A DNA stretch of 35,976 bases from Actinomadura harenae (GCF_003696215.1 NZ_RFFG01000083.1:1-35976), one strand, 5' to 3'. Shown: positions 7,180 through 15,600, counted from the stretch's first letter. Notes: generated from the letters alone by a model not told the origin. Numbers and translations are program-made.

Positions 7180-8906
7180 CAGGCCCCCGTCCGGTAGCGG
7201 CGGCGCACCGCCGGGGACAGGTCCTCGTGGACGACGTCGAGCTCACCGGCCCTGAAGAGGTCCCGGGTGAGGGTCCGCTGGATCTTCCCGCTGGTGGTCC
7301 GCTGCACCTCCGAGGGCCGGACGAGGACGACGCCGCCGAGCGACACGCCGAACTCCCGGGCCATCGCGTGCCGGATCAGCTGAGTCAGCTCCTCGGCGGG
7401 GAGTTCGCCGAGGTCACTGGCCCGGCACTCCTGGACGACGACGACCTCCTCGTCCGGCGCGGGCACCGCGAAGACCGCGCCGACGCCGCGCGACAGGGCC
7501 GGGTGGACGGCGCGGACCTCGGCCTCCAGGTCCTGCGGGTAGAGGTTGCGGCCCCGCACGATGAGCAGTTCCTTGATGCGCCCGGTCACGTACACCTGGC
7601 CGTCCCAGATCGTCCCGAGGTCCTCCGAGCGCAGGTAGCCGCCGTCGCCGCCCGCGGTCTCCCAGCCGAACACCCGCCGGGTGGCCTCCTCCTGGCCCCA
7701 GTAGCCGCGCGCGACGTGGCCGCCCTTGATCCAGATCTCGCCGATCGCGCCGTCCTCGAGGCGGCGGCGGGTGTCCGGGTCGACCACGATCGTGCCCGGT
7801 TCGAGGACGCCGCTGCTGGCGAGCGGCCGTCCGTCCGGGGCGGGCACGAACTCGCCCTTCTCCAGCAGTTCGGCGTCGACGGTGGTGACCACGGGGCCGG
7901 TCGTCCAGCGGGTCCCGCTGATGACGAGCGTGGCCTCGGCCATCCCGTAGCCCGGCAGCATCGCGGTGGGCGGCAGCCCGTGGGCCGCGAACCTCTCACC
8001 GAAGGCGCGCAGGGTGGCCGCCTTGATCGGCTCCGACCCGTTCACCGCGTACAGCCAGCGGGAGAGGTCGAGCCCCTCGATCTGGTCGTCCTTGATCCGG
8101 CGCACGCACAGGTCGTAGGCGAAGTCCGGGGCCGGGGAGAGGTTCACCCGGTAGCGGTCGATCATGTGCAGCCAGCTGTGCGGCCGCTTCACGAACGCGA
8201 TCGGCGGCATCAGCACGGTGCTCGCGCCGTGCGCCAGCGGGATGAGCAGCATGCCGATGAGGCCGAAGTCGTGGTACATCGGCAGCCAGCCGCCGAACCG
8301 CATCGTCCGGGACGCCCCGGTCATCGCGCCGAACAGCTCCGCGTTGGCCAGGATGTTGCCGTGGTCGACCATCACGCCCTTGGGGCCGCCCGTCGACCCC
8401 GACGTGTACTGGAGGAACGCGATCGTCCTGGGGCCGGTCTCCGGCCGGGTCCAGTCCTCGGGGGCGGGCAGGTCGTCGGGGGCGAGGCAGGCGAGGTCGC
8501 CGAGCCCCGCCTCCTCGGCCCACTCCTGGAGCATGTCCAGGCCGGACGGGTCGCACAGCGCCACGGCCACGCGCGCGTCGCGGGCGATCGAGGCCAGGCG
8601 CTCGCGCTGCCTGCGGAAGCCGTCGGGCTGCGGGGCGGGCACCGCGATCATGCCCGCGTACAGGCAGCCGAGGAAGGCGCGCGCGAAGCCGAGCGCGGTC
8701 TCGTGGACCAGGAGCACCCGGTCGCCCGGCCGGGCGCGGCCGCCGAGGAACACCGCCATCCGGCGCGCCTCGCGGTCCAGCGCGGCGTAGTCGAGCGTCG
8801 TGTCGGTGGACGGGTCGGCGGGGTTGTGGGCGATGAGGGCGACGTCGGTGCCGCCCGCCTCCACCCGCGCCCGGATCAGCGCGATGAGGTCGTCATGCTC
8901 GAACAT
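7179..8906 (-). CDS. Fatty acyl-AMP ligase (FAAL)
   Basis: This 575-residue adenylate-forming enzyme activates a carboxylic acid with ATP and passes it to a carrier protein. It has the P-loop YTSGSTGGPKG (167-177), the FAAL-typical WLPMYHDFGLIG (207-218), the region LPGYGMAEATL, a YVTGRIKELLIVRGRN hinge and a C-terminal lysine in SGKIQR (Lys541). The FadD32-like pattern and the size favour a FAAL over an acyl-CoA ligase. It overlaps the upstream glycosyltransferase-like gene by 14 bp and abuts the KASIII gene. The likely acceptor is ACP2 or ACP1. The chain length it uses cannot be seen from the sequence. Confidence 0.93.
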   Translation of the reverse strand: MFEHDDLIALIRARVEAGGTDVALIAHNPADPSTDTTLDYAALDREARRMAVFLGGRARPGDRVLLVHETALGFARAFLGCLYAGMIAVPAPQPDGFRRQRERLASIARDARVAVALCDPSGLDMLQEWAEEAGLGDLACLAPDDLPAPEDWTRPETGPRTIAFLQYTSGSTGGPKGVMVDHGNILANAELFGAMTGASRTMRFGGWLPMYHDFGLIGMLLIPLAHGASTVLMPPIAFVKRPHSWLHMIDRYRVNLSPAPDFAYDLCVRRIKDDQIEGLDLSRWLYAVNGSEPIKAATLRAFGERFAAHGLPPTAMLPGYGMAEATLVISGTRWTTGPVVTTVDAELLEKGEFVPAPDGRPLASSGVLEPGTIVVDPDTRRRLEDGAIGEIWIKGGHVARGYWGQEEATRRVFGWETAGGDGGYLRSEDLGTIWDGQVYVTGRIKELLIVRGRNLYPQDLEAEVRAVHPALSRGVGAVFAVPAPDEEVVVVQECRASDLGELPAEELTQLIRHAMAREFGVSLGGVVLVRPSEVQRTTSGKIQRTLTRDLFRAGELDVVHEDLSPAVRRRYRTGA

Positions 8907-10017
8907 GCGCTCGGCCTCTCCCTGAGTGTCGGTGTCGGAGTCCTTGCTCGACCGCGGTGACGCCGAGGTCGGCCAGCGCCTCCCGGGCGCCGGGGCCGAG
9001 CCGGGAGCGGTCGGACGGGCAGAGGCCGGAGTCGATCCAGGAGCCGACGGCCGCGCGGACCAGGTCGTCCCGGGCGCCGGCGGCTCCGGGAGGGATGGTG
9101 GCGGCGTCCGCGCCGAGGAGGTATCCGGCGGCCCAGAGTTCGGCGCTCGTCTCCGGGGGCAGGACGGCCGGTGCGCGCGCGGTGTCGAGTCCGGCGAGCA
9201 CCCGCGCGCCGTCGAAGCCGGCGAGGTGGCACCAGTCGCGCCAGTGCCATCCGTAGTAGTGCTCCACCGGCTCGCCGGAGCCGGGCCTGATGAACTTCAG
9301 CTGGCAGCGGGACCGGACGAACTCCACGACGTGGGCGCCGGGGTCGCGGAACCCGGCCCGGTCGGCGAGTTCCCCCAGCGTCCGCTCGTCCACCCGCCAG
9401 TGCTCGGGCGGCAGGGGGCGTCCGGCCGCGAGGACCGTCGCGTGGAAGGCGCCCGGATGGTCCGCGAGCGTCGGCCCCGCCGCGTGGTCCACCAGGTGCG
9501 GCACCGTCGCGACGACCGGGACGCCGCGGGACGCGCAGAACAGCGCGATCATCTCGTCGTCGTCGCGGACGTGGTCGGGGATCGGCTCCAGGTAGGCCGC
9601 CAGTTCCCGGGCGAGGGCGACGGGCAGGACGAACCCCTGGGTCGGCGTCCACTCCGCGGACGAGAGCGGGGCCCAGGCCGACCCCGCCACCGCCGCCCGG
9701 CGGACCAGGTAGGAGTTCTGGGGGCTGTTCCAGTGGGAGTAGAGCGTGACCCCGTGCTCCGGACGCCGGGACAGCGCGTCCGTCAGGTGTCCGGCGAAAC
9801 CCGGGGTCAGGGCGGCGTCGTCCTGGAGGACGAGGTGGTGGGTGGCGCCGTCCTCGATCTGCGCCCAGGCCCGTTTGGCGGTGCGCAGCGGGCTGGACGG
9901 GCCCGTCGGGTCGGGGTCGAGGACGACGCGCGGCACCAGCGGGCGGCAGGCGTCGACCAGGGCCGGCAGCCGCTGCGCCCGGGCCGGGTGGTGCATGATC
10001 GCGACGCTGATCCGCAC
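8893..10017 (-). CDS. Glycosyltransferase-like protein (copy 1)
   Basis: This 374-residue protein starts with a GT-A-like alternation, ISVAIMHHPAR, and has an acidic QDD (65-67) in THHLVLQDD that could be the metal/nucleotide-sugar motif. It also shows SPLRTAKRAW, SHWNSPQNSYLVRRAA, GFVLPVALARELAAYL and a C-terminal YGWHWRDWC. The same motifs run in the same order through the protein at 18443-19594, so the locus has two members of one family. I assign glycosyl transfer only from the fold-like start and the DD motif. The first third is the best supported part; the last 100 residues match nothing I know. The GTG start at 10017 lies 4 bp after the oxidoreductase stop. Confidence 0.6.
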   Translation of the reverse strand: MRISVAIMHHPARAQRLPALVDACRPLVPRVVLDPDPTGPSSPLRTAKRAWAQIEDGATHHLVLQDDAALTPGFAGHLTDALSRRPEHGVTLYSHWNSPQNSYLVRRAAVAGSAWAPLSSAEWTPTQGFVLPVALARELAAYLEPIPDHVRDDDEMIALFCASRGVPVVATVPHLVDHAAGPTLADHPGAFHATVLAAGRPLPPEHWRVDERTLGELADRAGFRDPGAHVVEFVRSRCQLKFIRPGSGEPVEHYYGWHWRDWCHLAGFDGARVLAGLDTARAPAVLPPETSAELWAAGYLLGADAATIPPGAAGARDDLVRAAVGSWIDSGLCPSDRSRLGPGAREALADLGVTAVEQGLRHRHSGRGRAHVRA

Positions 10018-10021
10018 GGGT

Positions 10022-11008
10022 TCAGCCCTGCCCCGCGAACGTGGCGGGCCGGCCGTCCCGCCGGGCCGACGCGTACGCCGCCTCGATGATCTGCGCGGTC
10101 GACAGGATCTCGTCGAGGGGTCCCGCCCAGCGCTCCGGCTCGGCCCTCACCTCGGTGAAGTCCGCGAACATCGCGGCGAACCACTCCTCGTGGGCGCCGC
10201 CCTTCGCGGGCGACTCCAGCTCCCGCCGCTCGGTCCCGTCCGGGCCGGACAGGACGGCCACGTCGTCGGTGACGTCCAGTGTCCCGGTGGGCCCGGTCAG
10301 CCCGTAGTGGTTCGAGCGGCGCTCGCCGACCCAGCTGAGCCGGATCTCGGCCGAGCCGAGGGGGAACTCGAGCCGGACGTCGATCGCCTCCTCGATGCCG
10401 TTGTCCTGGAACCGCGCGGTCGCGGCGACGGTGTCCGGGCGTCCGCCGAACAGCCGGGTCAGCATGTAGACGCAGTGCGAGCCGTGGTCGAGGAGGATGC
10501 CGCCGCCCGCGACCTCCGGGTCGCGCCGCCAGTCGGGTCGCCAGGACGCGGTCCCGGCGGCGTGGGTGCTCCGCTCGATCCGGAAGGTGGCCGTGGCGGG
10601 CGTGCCCACCACCTTGGCCACCGCCTCTTCGAGCAGCCGCATCATCGGCGAGAACCTGTAGTTGTGCGCCGGGTACAGCAGGCGGCCCGTCCGCCGGGAG
10701 GTCTCGGCCAGCGCCAGGGCGTCGGCCGTGGTGAAGGCGACCGGCTTCTCGCAGATCACGTCGCACGACGCCCGGAGCGCGAGCGTCGAGAGCTCGCGGT
10801 GGTAGGCGGGCGGCGTGCAGACGTCCACCACGTCGACGGACTCGGCCGCGAGGAGCTCCGCGAGGCCCGCGTAGGCCCGGACCCCGGCCTGGGCGCGGCG
10901 GTGCGGCGACGGGTCCGCGACGGCGACCACCTCGACTCCGGGCAGCGGCGCGTAGGAGCCGAGCCTGGACGTGCCCGCCGTGCCGAGTCCCGCGATCGCG
11001 ACCTTCAT
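10022..11008 (-). CDS. Gfo/Idh/MocA-family NAD(P)-dependent oxidoreductase
   Basis: This 328-residue protein has an N-terminal Rossmann segment VAIAGLGTAGTSRLG, a nucleotide-selecting VVAVADPS, the family's EKP motif in CEKPVAF (87-89) and the GGGILLDHGSH segment of the substrate domain. Family members oxidise or reduce sugars, inositols and related cyclitols. The ATG at 11008 overlaps the aminotransferase stop by 4 bp. Paired with an aminotransferase and an inositol-monophosphatase-like gene in the locus, it could make a keto-sugar or keto-cyclitol for transamination, as in aminocyclitol pathways. That is inference; a role on an acyl intermediate cannot be excluded. Confidence 0.88.
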   Translation of the reverse strand: MKVAIAGLGTAGTSRLGSYAPLPGVEVVAVADPSPHRRAQAGVRAYAGLAELLAAESVDVVDVCTPPAYHRELSTLALRASCDVICEKPVAFTTADALALAETSRRTGRLLYPAHNYRFSPMMRLLEEAVAKVVGTPATATFRIERSTHAAGTASWRPDWRRDPEVAGGGILLDHGSHCVYMLTRLFGGRPDTVAATARFQDNGIEEAIDVRLEFPLGSAEIRLSWVGERRSNHYGLTGPTGTLDVTDDVAVLSGPDGTERRELESPAKGGAHEEWFAAMFADFTEVRAEPERWAGPLDEILSTAQIIEAAYASARRDGRPATFAGQG

Positions 11009-12321
11009 CGGGAACCTCCGGTGAGCGTGCGGACGATGATGTCGGCGGCCTCGCGGGCCTGGTCCTCGCCGATGGTGAGCGGCGGGTAGAGGCGCAGCGT
11101 GTTGCCGCCGGTCATGGTGAGGACCCCGGCGTCCAGCAGGGCCATGAACGTCTCGCGCAGGACGGCCTTGGAGACGGGCTCCCTGGTCTCCTTGTCGGCG
11201 ACCAGCTCGATGCCGATGGCCAGGCCCGCGCCGCGGACGTCGCCGACCAGCGGCGCCTCGTCGACCAGCGGGATCAGCGCGTCCAGGAGCTCGCCGCCCA
11301 CCTTGCGGGCGTGGTCGACGAGCCGCTCCTCGACGATGATGTCCACGACGGTGCCGACGGCGCGGCACGCCATGGGGAAGGCGCCGAAGCTGGAGGAGCT
11401 GGCGCTCGGGTCCGAGAAGGGCCGCGCGGCCATGTGCCCGGCGCTGGACAGCACACCGGTGACCGGGTAGCCGCCGCCCATGCCCTTGCCCACGGTCACG
11501 ATGTCGGGGGTGACCTCGTCGCGGACGAACGCGAAGGTCTCGCCGGTGCGGCCGAAGCCCGTCATCATCTCGTCCACGAAGAGCAGGGCGTCGAACTCCT
11601 CCGCGACCTCCTTCAGCGCCTTCAGGTAGCCCTCGGGCGGCACGACGTTGCCGGAGCGGCCCTGGACCGGCTCCACCACGATCGCCGCGAGGTCGCCGGT
11701 GGAGTTCTGCCTGACCGTCTCGCGGGCCTGCTCGACGCACGCGAACCCGCAGGACGGGGCCGTCAGCTTGAAGGGGCAGCGGTAGCAGTTGGCGTAGGGC
11801 GTGCTGAAGTTCCCGGGAGGCAGCGGGCCCAGCCCGGTCCTGGCCCCCACGGTCAGGGCGAGGCTGCCCAGCGTCTTGCCGTGGAAGCCGCCCCAGAAGG
11901 AGAGGAACTCGGTCTTGCCGGTGACCGACTTGGCGAGCCTGAGACCGGCCTCCACCGCCTCGGTGCCGCCGCTGTAGAGCTGGACGCGGTCGAGCGGCTC
12001 CGGCACGAAGTCGCGGAGGGACTCGGCCATGTCGCGCCGCGCGCCGGACCCGAAGGCCCCGACGGGCGCGGTGGTCAGCTCGTCGGCGAGCGCGCGGGTG
12101 AACCTCGGGTTCGCGTGGCCGACGGAGTTCACGCCGCCCGCGCCCTGGAAGTCGAGGACCCGGTTGCCGTCGAGGTCGGTGAGGACCGCGCCGTCCGCGG
12201 ACTCGACGCACAGCTCGGACCAGAGCATGACCGCCTGAAGGCCCGGGCCGACCACCTCCTGTTCCGCCGCCCAGTGCTCCTTCGAAGCCTCTCGGGTGTT
12301 GTTGAGACCCCATGCATGCAT
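11005..12321 (-). CDS. Class III PLP aminotransferase/racemase with four-cysteine insert
   Basis: This 438-residue protein has the class III pattern: LYSGGTEAVEAGLRLAK (116-131), WGGFHGKT, LLFVDEMMTGFGRTG with Asp250, and the PLP lysine Lys279 in TVGKGMGGGYP. It contains an insert with Cys179, Cys182, Cys191 and Cys195 (CYRC, then CGFAC), a feature I know from archaeal and bacterial omega-aminotransferases and broad-specificity amino acid racemases of this class. It may move an amino group to an aldehyde or ketone, or racemise an amino acid feeding the ATP-grasp ligase. It is the first gene of the 12-gene unit. The ATG at 12321 has a GAAGAGG box about 9 bp upstream. Confidence 0.88.
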   Translation of the reverse strand: MHAWGLNNTREASKEHWAAEQEVVGPGLQAVMLWSELCVESADGAVLTDLDGNRVLDFQGAGGVNSVGHANPRFTRALADELTTAPVGAFGSGARRDMAESLRDFVPEPLDRVQLYSGGTEAVEAGLRLAKSVTGKTEFLSFWGGFHGKTLGSLALTVGARTGLGPLPPGNFSTPYANCYRCPFKLTAPSCGFACVEQARETVRQNSTGDLAAIVVEPVQGRSGNVVPPEGYLKALKEVAEEFDALLFVDEMMTGFGRTGETFAFVRDEVTPDIVTVGKGMGGGYPVTGVLSSAGHMAARPFSDPSASSSSFGAFPMACRAVGTVVDIIVEERLVDHARKVGGELLDALIPLVDEAPLVGDVRGAGLAIGIELVADKETREPVSKAVLRETFMALLDAGVLTMTGGNTLRLYPPLTIGEDQAREAADIIVRTLTGGSR

Positions 12322-12358
12322 GCTGCGCCCTCTTCAGCGTTGGCGTTCGACGATGCTG

Positions 12359-12386
12359 ACCGGGTCCAGCGTGCAGAACCGGGTCC
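12359..12386 (-). repeat. Direct repeat ACCGGGTCC in the leader of the 12-gene unit
   Basis: ACCGGGTCC occurs at 12359-12367 and again at 12378-12386, a 19-bp period. Both copies lie between the presumed -10 box (12434-12439) and the aminotransferase ATG, so they would be in the transcript leader. A regulator-binding or RNA role is possible but untested. Confidence 0.4.
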
Positions 12387-12433
12387 GGCGGCGATAAGCC
12401 TCGTTGGGCCGCCCACTCGGACCGGGGAGGTCG

Positions 12434-12442
12434 GCTATACCC
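12434..12442 (-). promoter_or_regulatory. Candidate -10 element GGGTATAGC
   Basis: On the minus strand GGGTATAGC lies about 113 bp before the aminotransferase ATG. The same nine bases occur at 15601-15609, before the tandem dehydrogenase gene. One arm of the inverted repeat at 12455-12478 sits 15 bp upstream, where a -35 box would be, so activator-dependent transcription is plausible. Confidence 0.45.
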
Positions 12443-12454
12443 ATCGGGTGTCGA

Positions 12455-12478
12455 CATTTGTCCTGAATGCGACAAATG
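12455..12478. promoter_or_regulatory. Inverted-repeat operator in the divergent promoter region
   Basis: CATTTGTC (12455-12462) and GACAAATG (12471-12478) are perfect 8-bp inverted arms separated by 8 bp. They lie in the 193-bp gap between the divergent aminotransferase and LuxR-type genes and are AT-rich against the surroundings. The geometry suits a dimeric regulator; the adjacent LuxR-type protein is the natural candidate. Nothing else gene-like is present in this gap. Confidence 0.6.
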
Positions 12479-12514
12479 GCGCACCGGGCGGCGGCGCGGC
12501 GCTTTGATGTCGCT

Positions 12515-13171
12515 ATGACGAACCAGACCTCCGCCATGGCGACCGCGAAACTGAACGTCGGGATCCTCGCGGCCAACGAGCTCCTCCATCGCGGGCTGGA
12601 CACGGTCCTGTCGCAGGTCGCCCTCGTCGGCGCCGTCGCCCACTGCCGGCACCCCGCCGAGGTGGACCGGCTGCTGGCCGCCGGCGACGTCGACGTCCTG
12701 ATCCTCGCCGGCCCCTGGACCCGGCCGCCGGCCCTCGGCCGCACGAGGATCCTGATGCTGCTCGACGAGGCGTCGGCCGCCGACCCCTCCGCGGCGTCCC
12801 TGGACGCCGACGGCTTCCTGTTCCAGCAGGAGCTGACCCAGGAGTCGCTCTCCGACGCGATCCGGCGCGTCGCGGCCGGCGAGACCCCGATGCCCGGACG
12901 CCTGGCCCGGCACCTGATCTCCCAGGTCACCGCCCCCGGCCGGGGCGCCGTCCCCGCGCGCAGGCTCATCGACCTCACCTCGCGCGAGAAGAGCACCCTC
13001 GACCTCCTCTACGAGGGGCTGAGCAACAAGCAGATCGCCCGGCGGCTCGGCATCTCCGAGCACGGCGTGAAACGGCTGGTCGCCAGCGTGCTGCTGAAGC
13101 TCGACTCGCCCAACCGGACGAGCGCCGTCGTCACCGCGATCAAGGCCGGTCTCATCGACCACACCGCCTGA
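12515..13171 (+). CDS. LuxR-family response regulator-like transcription factor
   Basis: This 218-residue protein has an N-terminal receiver-like domain and a C-terminal LuxR helix-turn-helix, LTSREKSTLDLLYEGLSNKQ onward (about 154-215). The receiver looks degenerate: where response regulators carry the phosphoacceptor Asp, the strand reads VLILAGP with Ala65. It would therefore act without phosphorylation or bind a ligand, as atypical regulators do. I chose the ATG at 12515. Neither it nor the ATGs at 12467 and 12536 has a clear ribosome-binding site, so the start is uncertain. It is divergent from the 12-gene unit across an inverted repeat and is the obvious candidate regulator of that unit and of itself. 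It converges on the ACP2 gene. Confidence 0.88.
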   Translation: MTNQTSAMATAKLNVGILAANELLHRGLDTVLSQVALVGAVAHCRHPAEVDRLLAAGDVDVLILAGPWTRPPALGRTRILMLLDEASAADPSAASLDADGFLFQQELTQESLSDAIRRVAAGETPMPGRLARHLISQVTAPGRGAVPARRLIDLTSREKSTLDLLYEGLSNKQIARRLGISEHGVKRLVASVLLKLDSPNRTSAVVTAIKAGLIDHTA

Positions 13172-13183
13172 CCGCGGCCGTCC

Positions 13184-13223
13184 GGGCCAGGCCGGGCCTG
13201 GCCCTCCCCGGGAGGGCCAGGCC
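13184..13223. terminator. Nested bidirectional terminator hairpins
   Basis: A 14-bp perfect inverted repeat occupies 13195-13208 and 13210-13223 with a single central C, so the real loop must open a few pairs. A second stem, GGGCCAGGC (13184-13192) with GCCTGGCCC (13196-13204), overlaps it and would be mutually exclusive. The site lies between the converging LuxR-type and ACP2 genes and could end transcription from both sides. Confidence 0.75.
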
Positions 13224-13230
13224 GCTTCGC

Positions 13231-13497
13231 TCAGCTCGCCAGGACGTAGCCGACCAGGTCGCCGACCGAGGTGAAGGCGTAGACGCTCTCGACCGGGATG
13301 CCCACGCCGAACTCGGTCTCGATCTCCTCGATGACCACCATCAGCGCCAGGGAGTCCAGGGCGAGGGTCACCATCGGGGTCTCCGGGACGATGGCGTCCA
13401 GGTCCCACTCCTTGAGGTACTCCTGGGGGAGGGCCATCTCCAGGGTGCTGCGCAGCACCGTGAGCACCTCGTCGGCGTCGATCTTTCGCTGGGTCAC
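13231..13497 (-). CDS. Acyl carrier protein (ACP2)
   Basis: This 88-residue carrier protein has the attachment site LALDSLALMVV with Ser49 and the acidic helix IEEIETEFGVGI. The second half (VESVYAFTSVGDLVGYVLAS) is also typical. The GTG at 13497 is preceded by a GAGGAG box and lies 10 bp after the stop of the tandem dehydrogenase gene, so the two are probably co-expressed and act together. The likely role is to carry the fatty acyl chain activated by the FAAL while dehydrogenases act on it; this is inferred from context. It differs enough from ACP1 (3323-3574) to suggest separate cargo. Confidence 0.92.
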   Translation of the reverse strand: MTQRKIDADEVLTVLRSTLEMALPQEYLKEWDLDAIVPETPMVTLALDSLALMVVIEEIETEFGVGIPVESVYAFTSVGDLVGYVLAS

Positions 13498-13507
13498 AGG
13501 GATCTCC

Positions 13508-15553
13508 TCATCCGTGGTCGGTTCCGGACCGCAGGCCCTTGCCCCGGGCCAGGGCGGCGAAGAAGACGTCGCGCATCGTCTCGGAGCTGCCGGCGAAGAC
13601 GCCGAGCACCCGGGCGTCCCGGAACGCGCGCGAGACCAGGGTCCGCTCGTCGAACGCGCCGACGCCGAGGTGCCGGGCGGCGCTGCTGATCGCGCGCTGG
13701 GTGATCTCGACCGTCAGGAACTTGGCCGCGGCGACGTCCTCGACGCGGTACGCGCCGGCGTCCATCCCGTCGAGGGTCCGCCGGACGAACGCGAACCCCG
13801 CCTCCACCTCGGCCCGCTGCGCCGCGAGCCCGGGCCCGTCCCCCGCCGAGGCGAGGATCGACCGGGCGTTGGCCAGCGCCGAGACGGCGACCAGGATCCG
13901 CTCGTTGAGCAGCTTCGCCGTGGCCAGCGGGAATCCCCGGTTCACGGGGCCGAGCAGCGCGTCCTTCGGGATCCGGCAGTCGGTGAAGCGGATCCATCCG
14001 GTGGGCGAGCACCGGGCGCCCATCTTGTCCAGCCGCTCCTTGACCGAGAAGCCGTCCGCGGCGGTGTCGACGACGAACAGCGACATCCCGAGCGGCCCGC
14101 GGTCGGGCCTGGTCCGGACGAGCACGACCAGGAAGTCGGCGACCGGGGCGTTGGTGATGAACATCTTCTCGCCGTTCAGCACCCAGTGGTCGCCGTCCTC
14201 GACCGCGGTCGTCCGGATCGCGCCGATGAGGTCCGATCCGCCGGTCGGCTCGGTGATGGCGATCCCGGAGACCAGCTCACCGCGGAGCGACGGACGCAGG
14301 TACCGCTCCTTCTGCCGCTCGGTCCCGAGCTCCTCCAGCAGGGGCAGCACCGAGTGCGCCTGGGCGAGGAGGCTGGTGGCCATGCCGAGCACGGAGTGCT
14401 CCATCATCTCCTCGACCATGGCCCCCGCGTGCCGCATGGACAGGCCGAGCCCGCCGTTCCGGACGGCGACCCGGTGCCCGGTGAGGCCTCCCTCGGCGAA
14501 CGCCTCGAACGCCTCGGGCGGCAGGTCCTCCGCGTCCTCCCAGGCCGCCATCCGCGGCAGGATCCGCTCGGCCAGGAACGCGCGCACCCGGCTCCTGAAG
14601 GCGGAGACGGACGCGGACTCGGCCGGCGCGCCCTCCCCTTCGAGGTTCAGGAGGTCCTCCCGGCCCAGCAGGACCGGCAGGAGCGCGGCGTCCCGGTAGG
14701 CGCTGGAGATCCAGTAGTCGTTGAGGAAGCCCCGGCCGCCGAAGAACTGGCAGCACTCCTCGACGCCCTCGGCGACCAGGCGGCCGGTGACCAGGGCGAC
14801 GAGACCGGCGTCCGCCGGTTCCGCGGCGACCAGCTGGGCGTGCGCCATCCGGAGCCGGGCCCCGATCGTGGCCAGCCGGTGCCGGATCGCCTGCTGGTTG
14901 ACCAGGCGCCCGTCACCGAAGGGCCGGTCCACCACGTGGTCGAGCGCGGCGGACAGCGCCCTGGCCTGGAGGCCGAGGCCGACCGCGGCGATGAGCAGGC
15001 GGGTGTTGGCGACGATCTCGGCGAGCCCGTCCGGACGCTCGGTGATGTCGGCCACCACCTGCTCGTCGCCGACACGGCAGCCGCGCAGCGTGTAGGTGCC
15101 GAAGGCGAGGCCCTCCAGCCCCACGGGACGCACCCGGGCCAGGCTCAGGCCCGCGCCGCCCGCGGGGATCCGCACGACCAGCCGCCTGGGCCCGGCGTGG
15201 ACCTCGACGAGCAGCGGGGCCGTCCCGTCCGGCAGCGGGACGTCGGCGGCGACGCCGTCGACCACCAGCCCTCCCCCGGCCGACGGCACGGCGTCCACCC
15301 GGACGGTCGTCCCGAAGAGGCCTCCGGTGAGGTCCTCGCCGAGCGCCACCGCGGCGGCGGCCGGGCCCGGGGCGCCCGCGAGCAGGGTCCAGACCGGCAG
15401 CGCGTAGTCCTCCCGGAATACGCGGTCTATCTGATCGCCCGCCTTCCCCTGGGGAACCGCGCCGTGAATTCCCGCGCAGAGTTCATCGATCCGGGCGCCG
15501 ACTGCTTCGTCCAAGGCGACCATTCCTCTCGCCGTTTCCTGGAGCCACATCAT
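13508..15553 (-). CDS. Tandem acyl-CoA dehydrogenase fusion
   Basis: This 681-residue protein contains two dehydrogenase units. Residues 1 to about 305 resemble the middle and C-terminal parts of one (FGGRGFLNDY, then AYRDAALLPVLLG). Residues from about 315 to 681 are a complete one (IAITEPTGGSDL at 431-442, NGEKMFITNAP, and a C-terminal FAGSSETM). In the second unit the usual YEGT glutamate is Ala654, but Glu551 in LLNERILVA sits where isovaleryl- and long-chain enzymes keep their base, so it should be active. In the first unit Leu296 replaces that glutamate and Thr184 fills the other position, so it is probably non-catalytic. Two adjacent ATGs are possible at 15553 and 15550. ACP2 follows 10 bp downstream. 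It probably acts on an ACP2-bound chain. Confidence 0.87.
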   Translation of the reverse strand: MMWLQETARGMVALDEAVGARIDELCAGIHGAVPQGKAGDQIDRVFREDYALPVWTLLAGAPGPAAAAVALGEDLTGGLFGTTVRVDAVPSAGGGLVVDGVAADVPLPDGTAPLLVEVHAGPRRLVVRIPAGGAGLSLARVRPVGLEGLAFGTYTLRGCRVGDEQVVADITERPDGLAEIVANTRLLIAAVGLGLQARALSAALDHVVDRPFGDGRLVNQQAIRHRLATIGARLRMAHAQLVAAEPADAGLVALVTGRLVAEGVEECCQFFGGRGFLNDYWISSAYRDAALLPVLLGREDLLNLEGEGAPAESASVSAFRSRVRAFLAERILPRMAAWEDAEDLPPEAFEAFAEGGLTGHRVAVRNGGLGLSMRHAGAMVEEMMEHSVLGMATSLLAQAHSVLPLLEELGTERQKERYLRPSLRGELVSGIAITEPTGGSDLIGAIRTTAVEDGDHWVLNGEKMFITNAPVADFLVVLVRTRPDRGPLGMSLFVVDTAADGFSVKERLDKMGARCSPTGWIRFTDCRIPKDALLGPVNRGFPLATAKLLNERILVAVSALANARSILASAGDGPGLAAQRAEVEAGFAFVRRTLDGMDAGAYRVEDVAAAKFLTVEITQRAISSAARHLGVGAFDERTLVSRAFRDARVLGVFAGSSETMRDVFFAALARGKGLRSGTDHG

Positions 15554-15600
15554 GACCAGGGACGATCGGCGGAGGTAAGACTCGATCAGACGCGCGGCCT

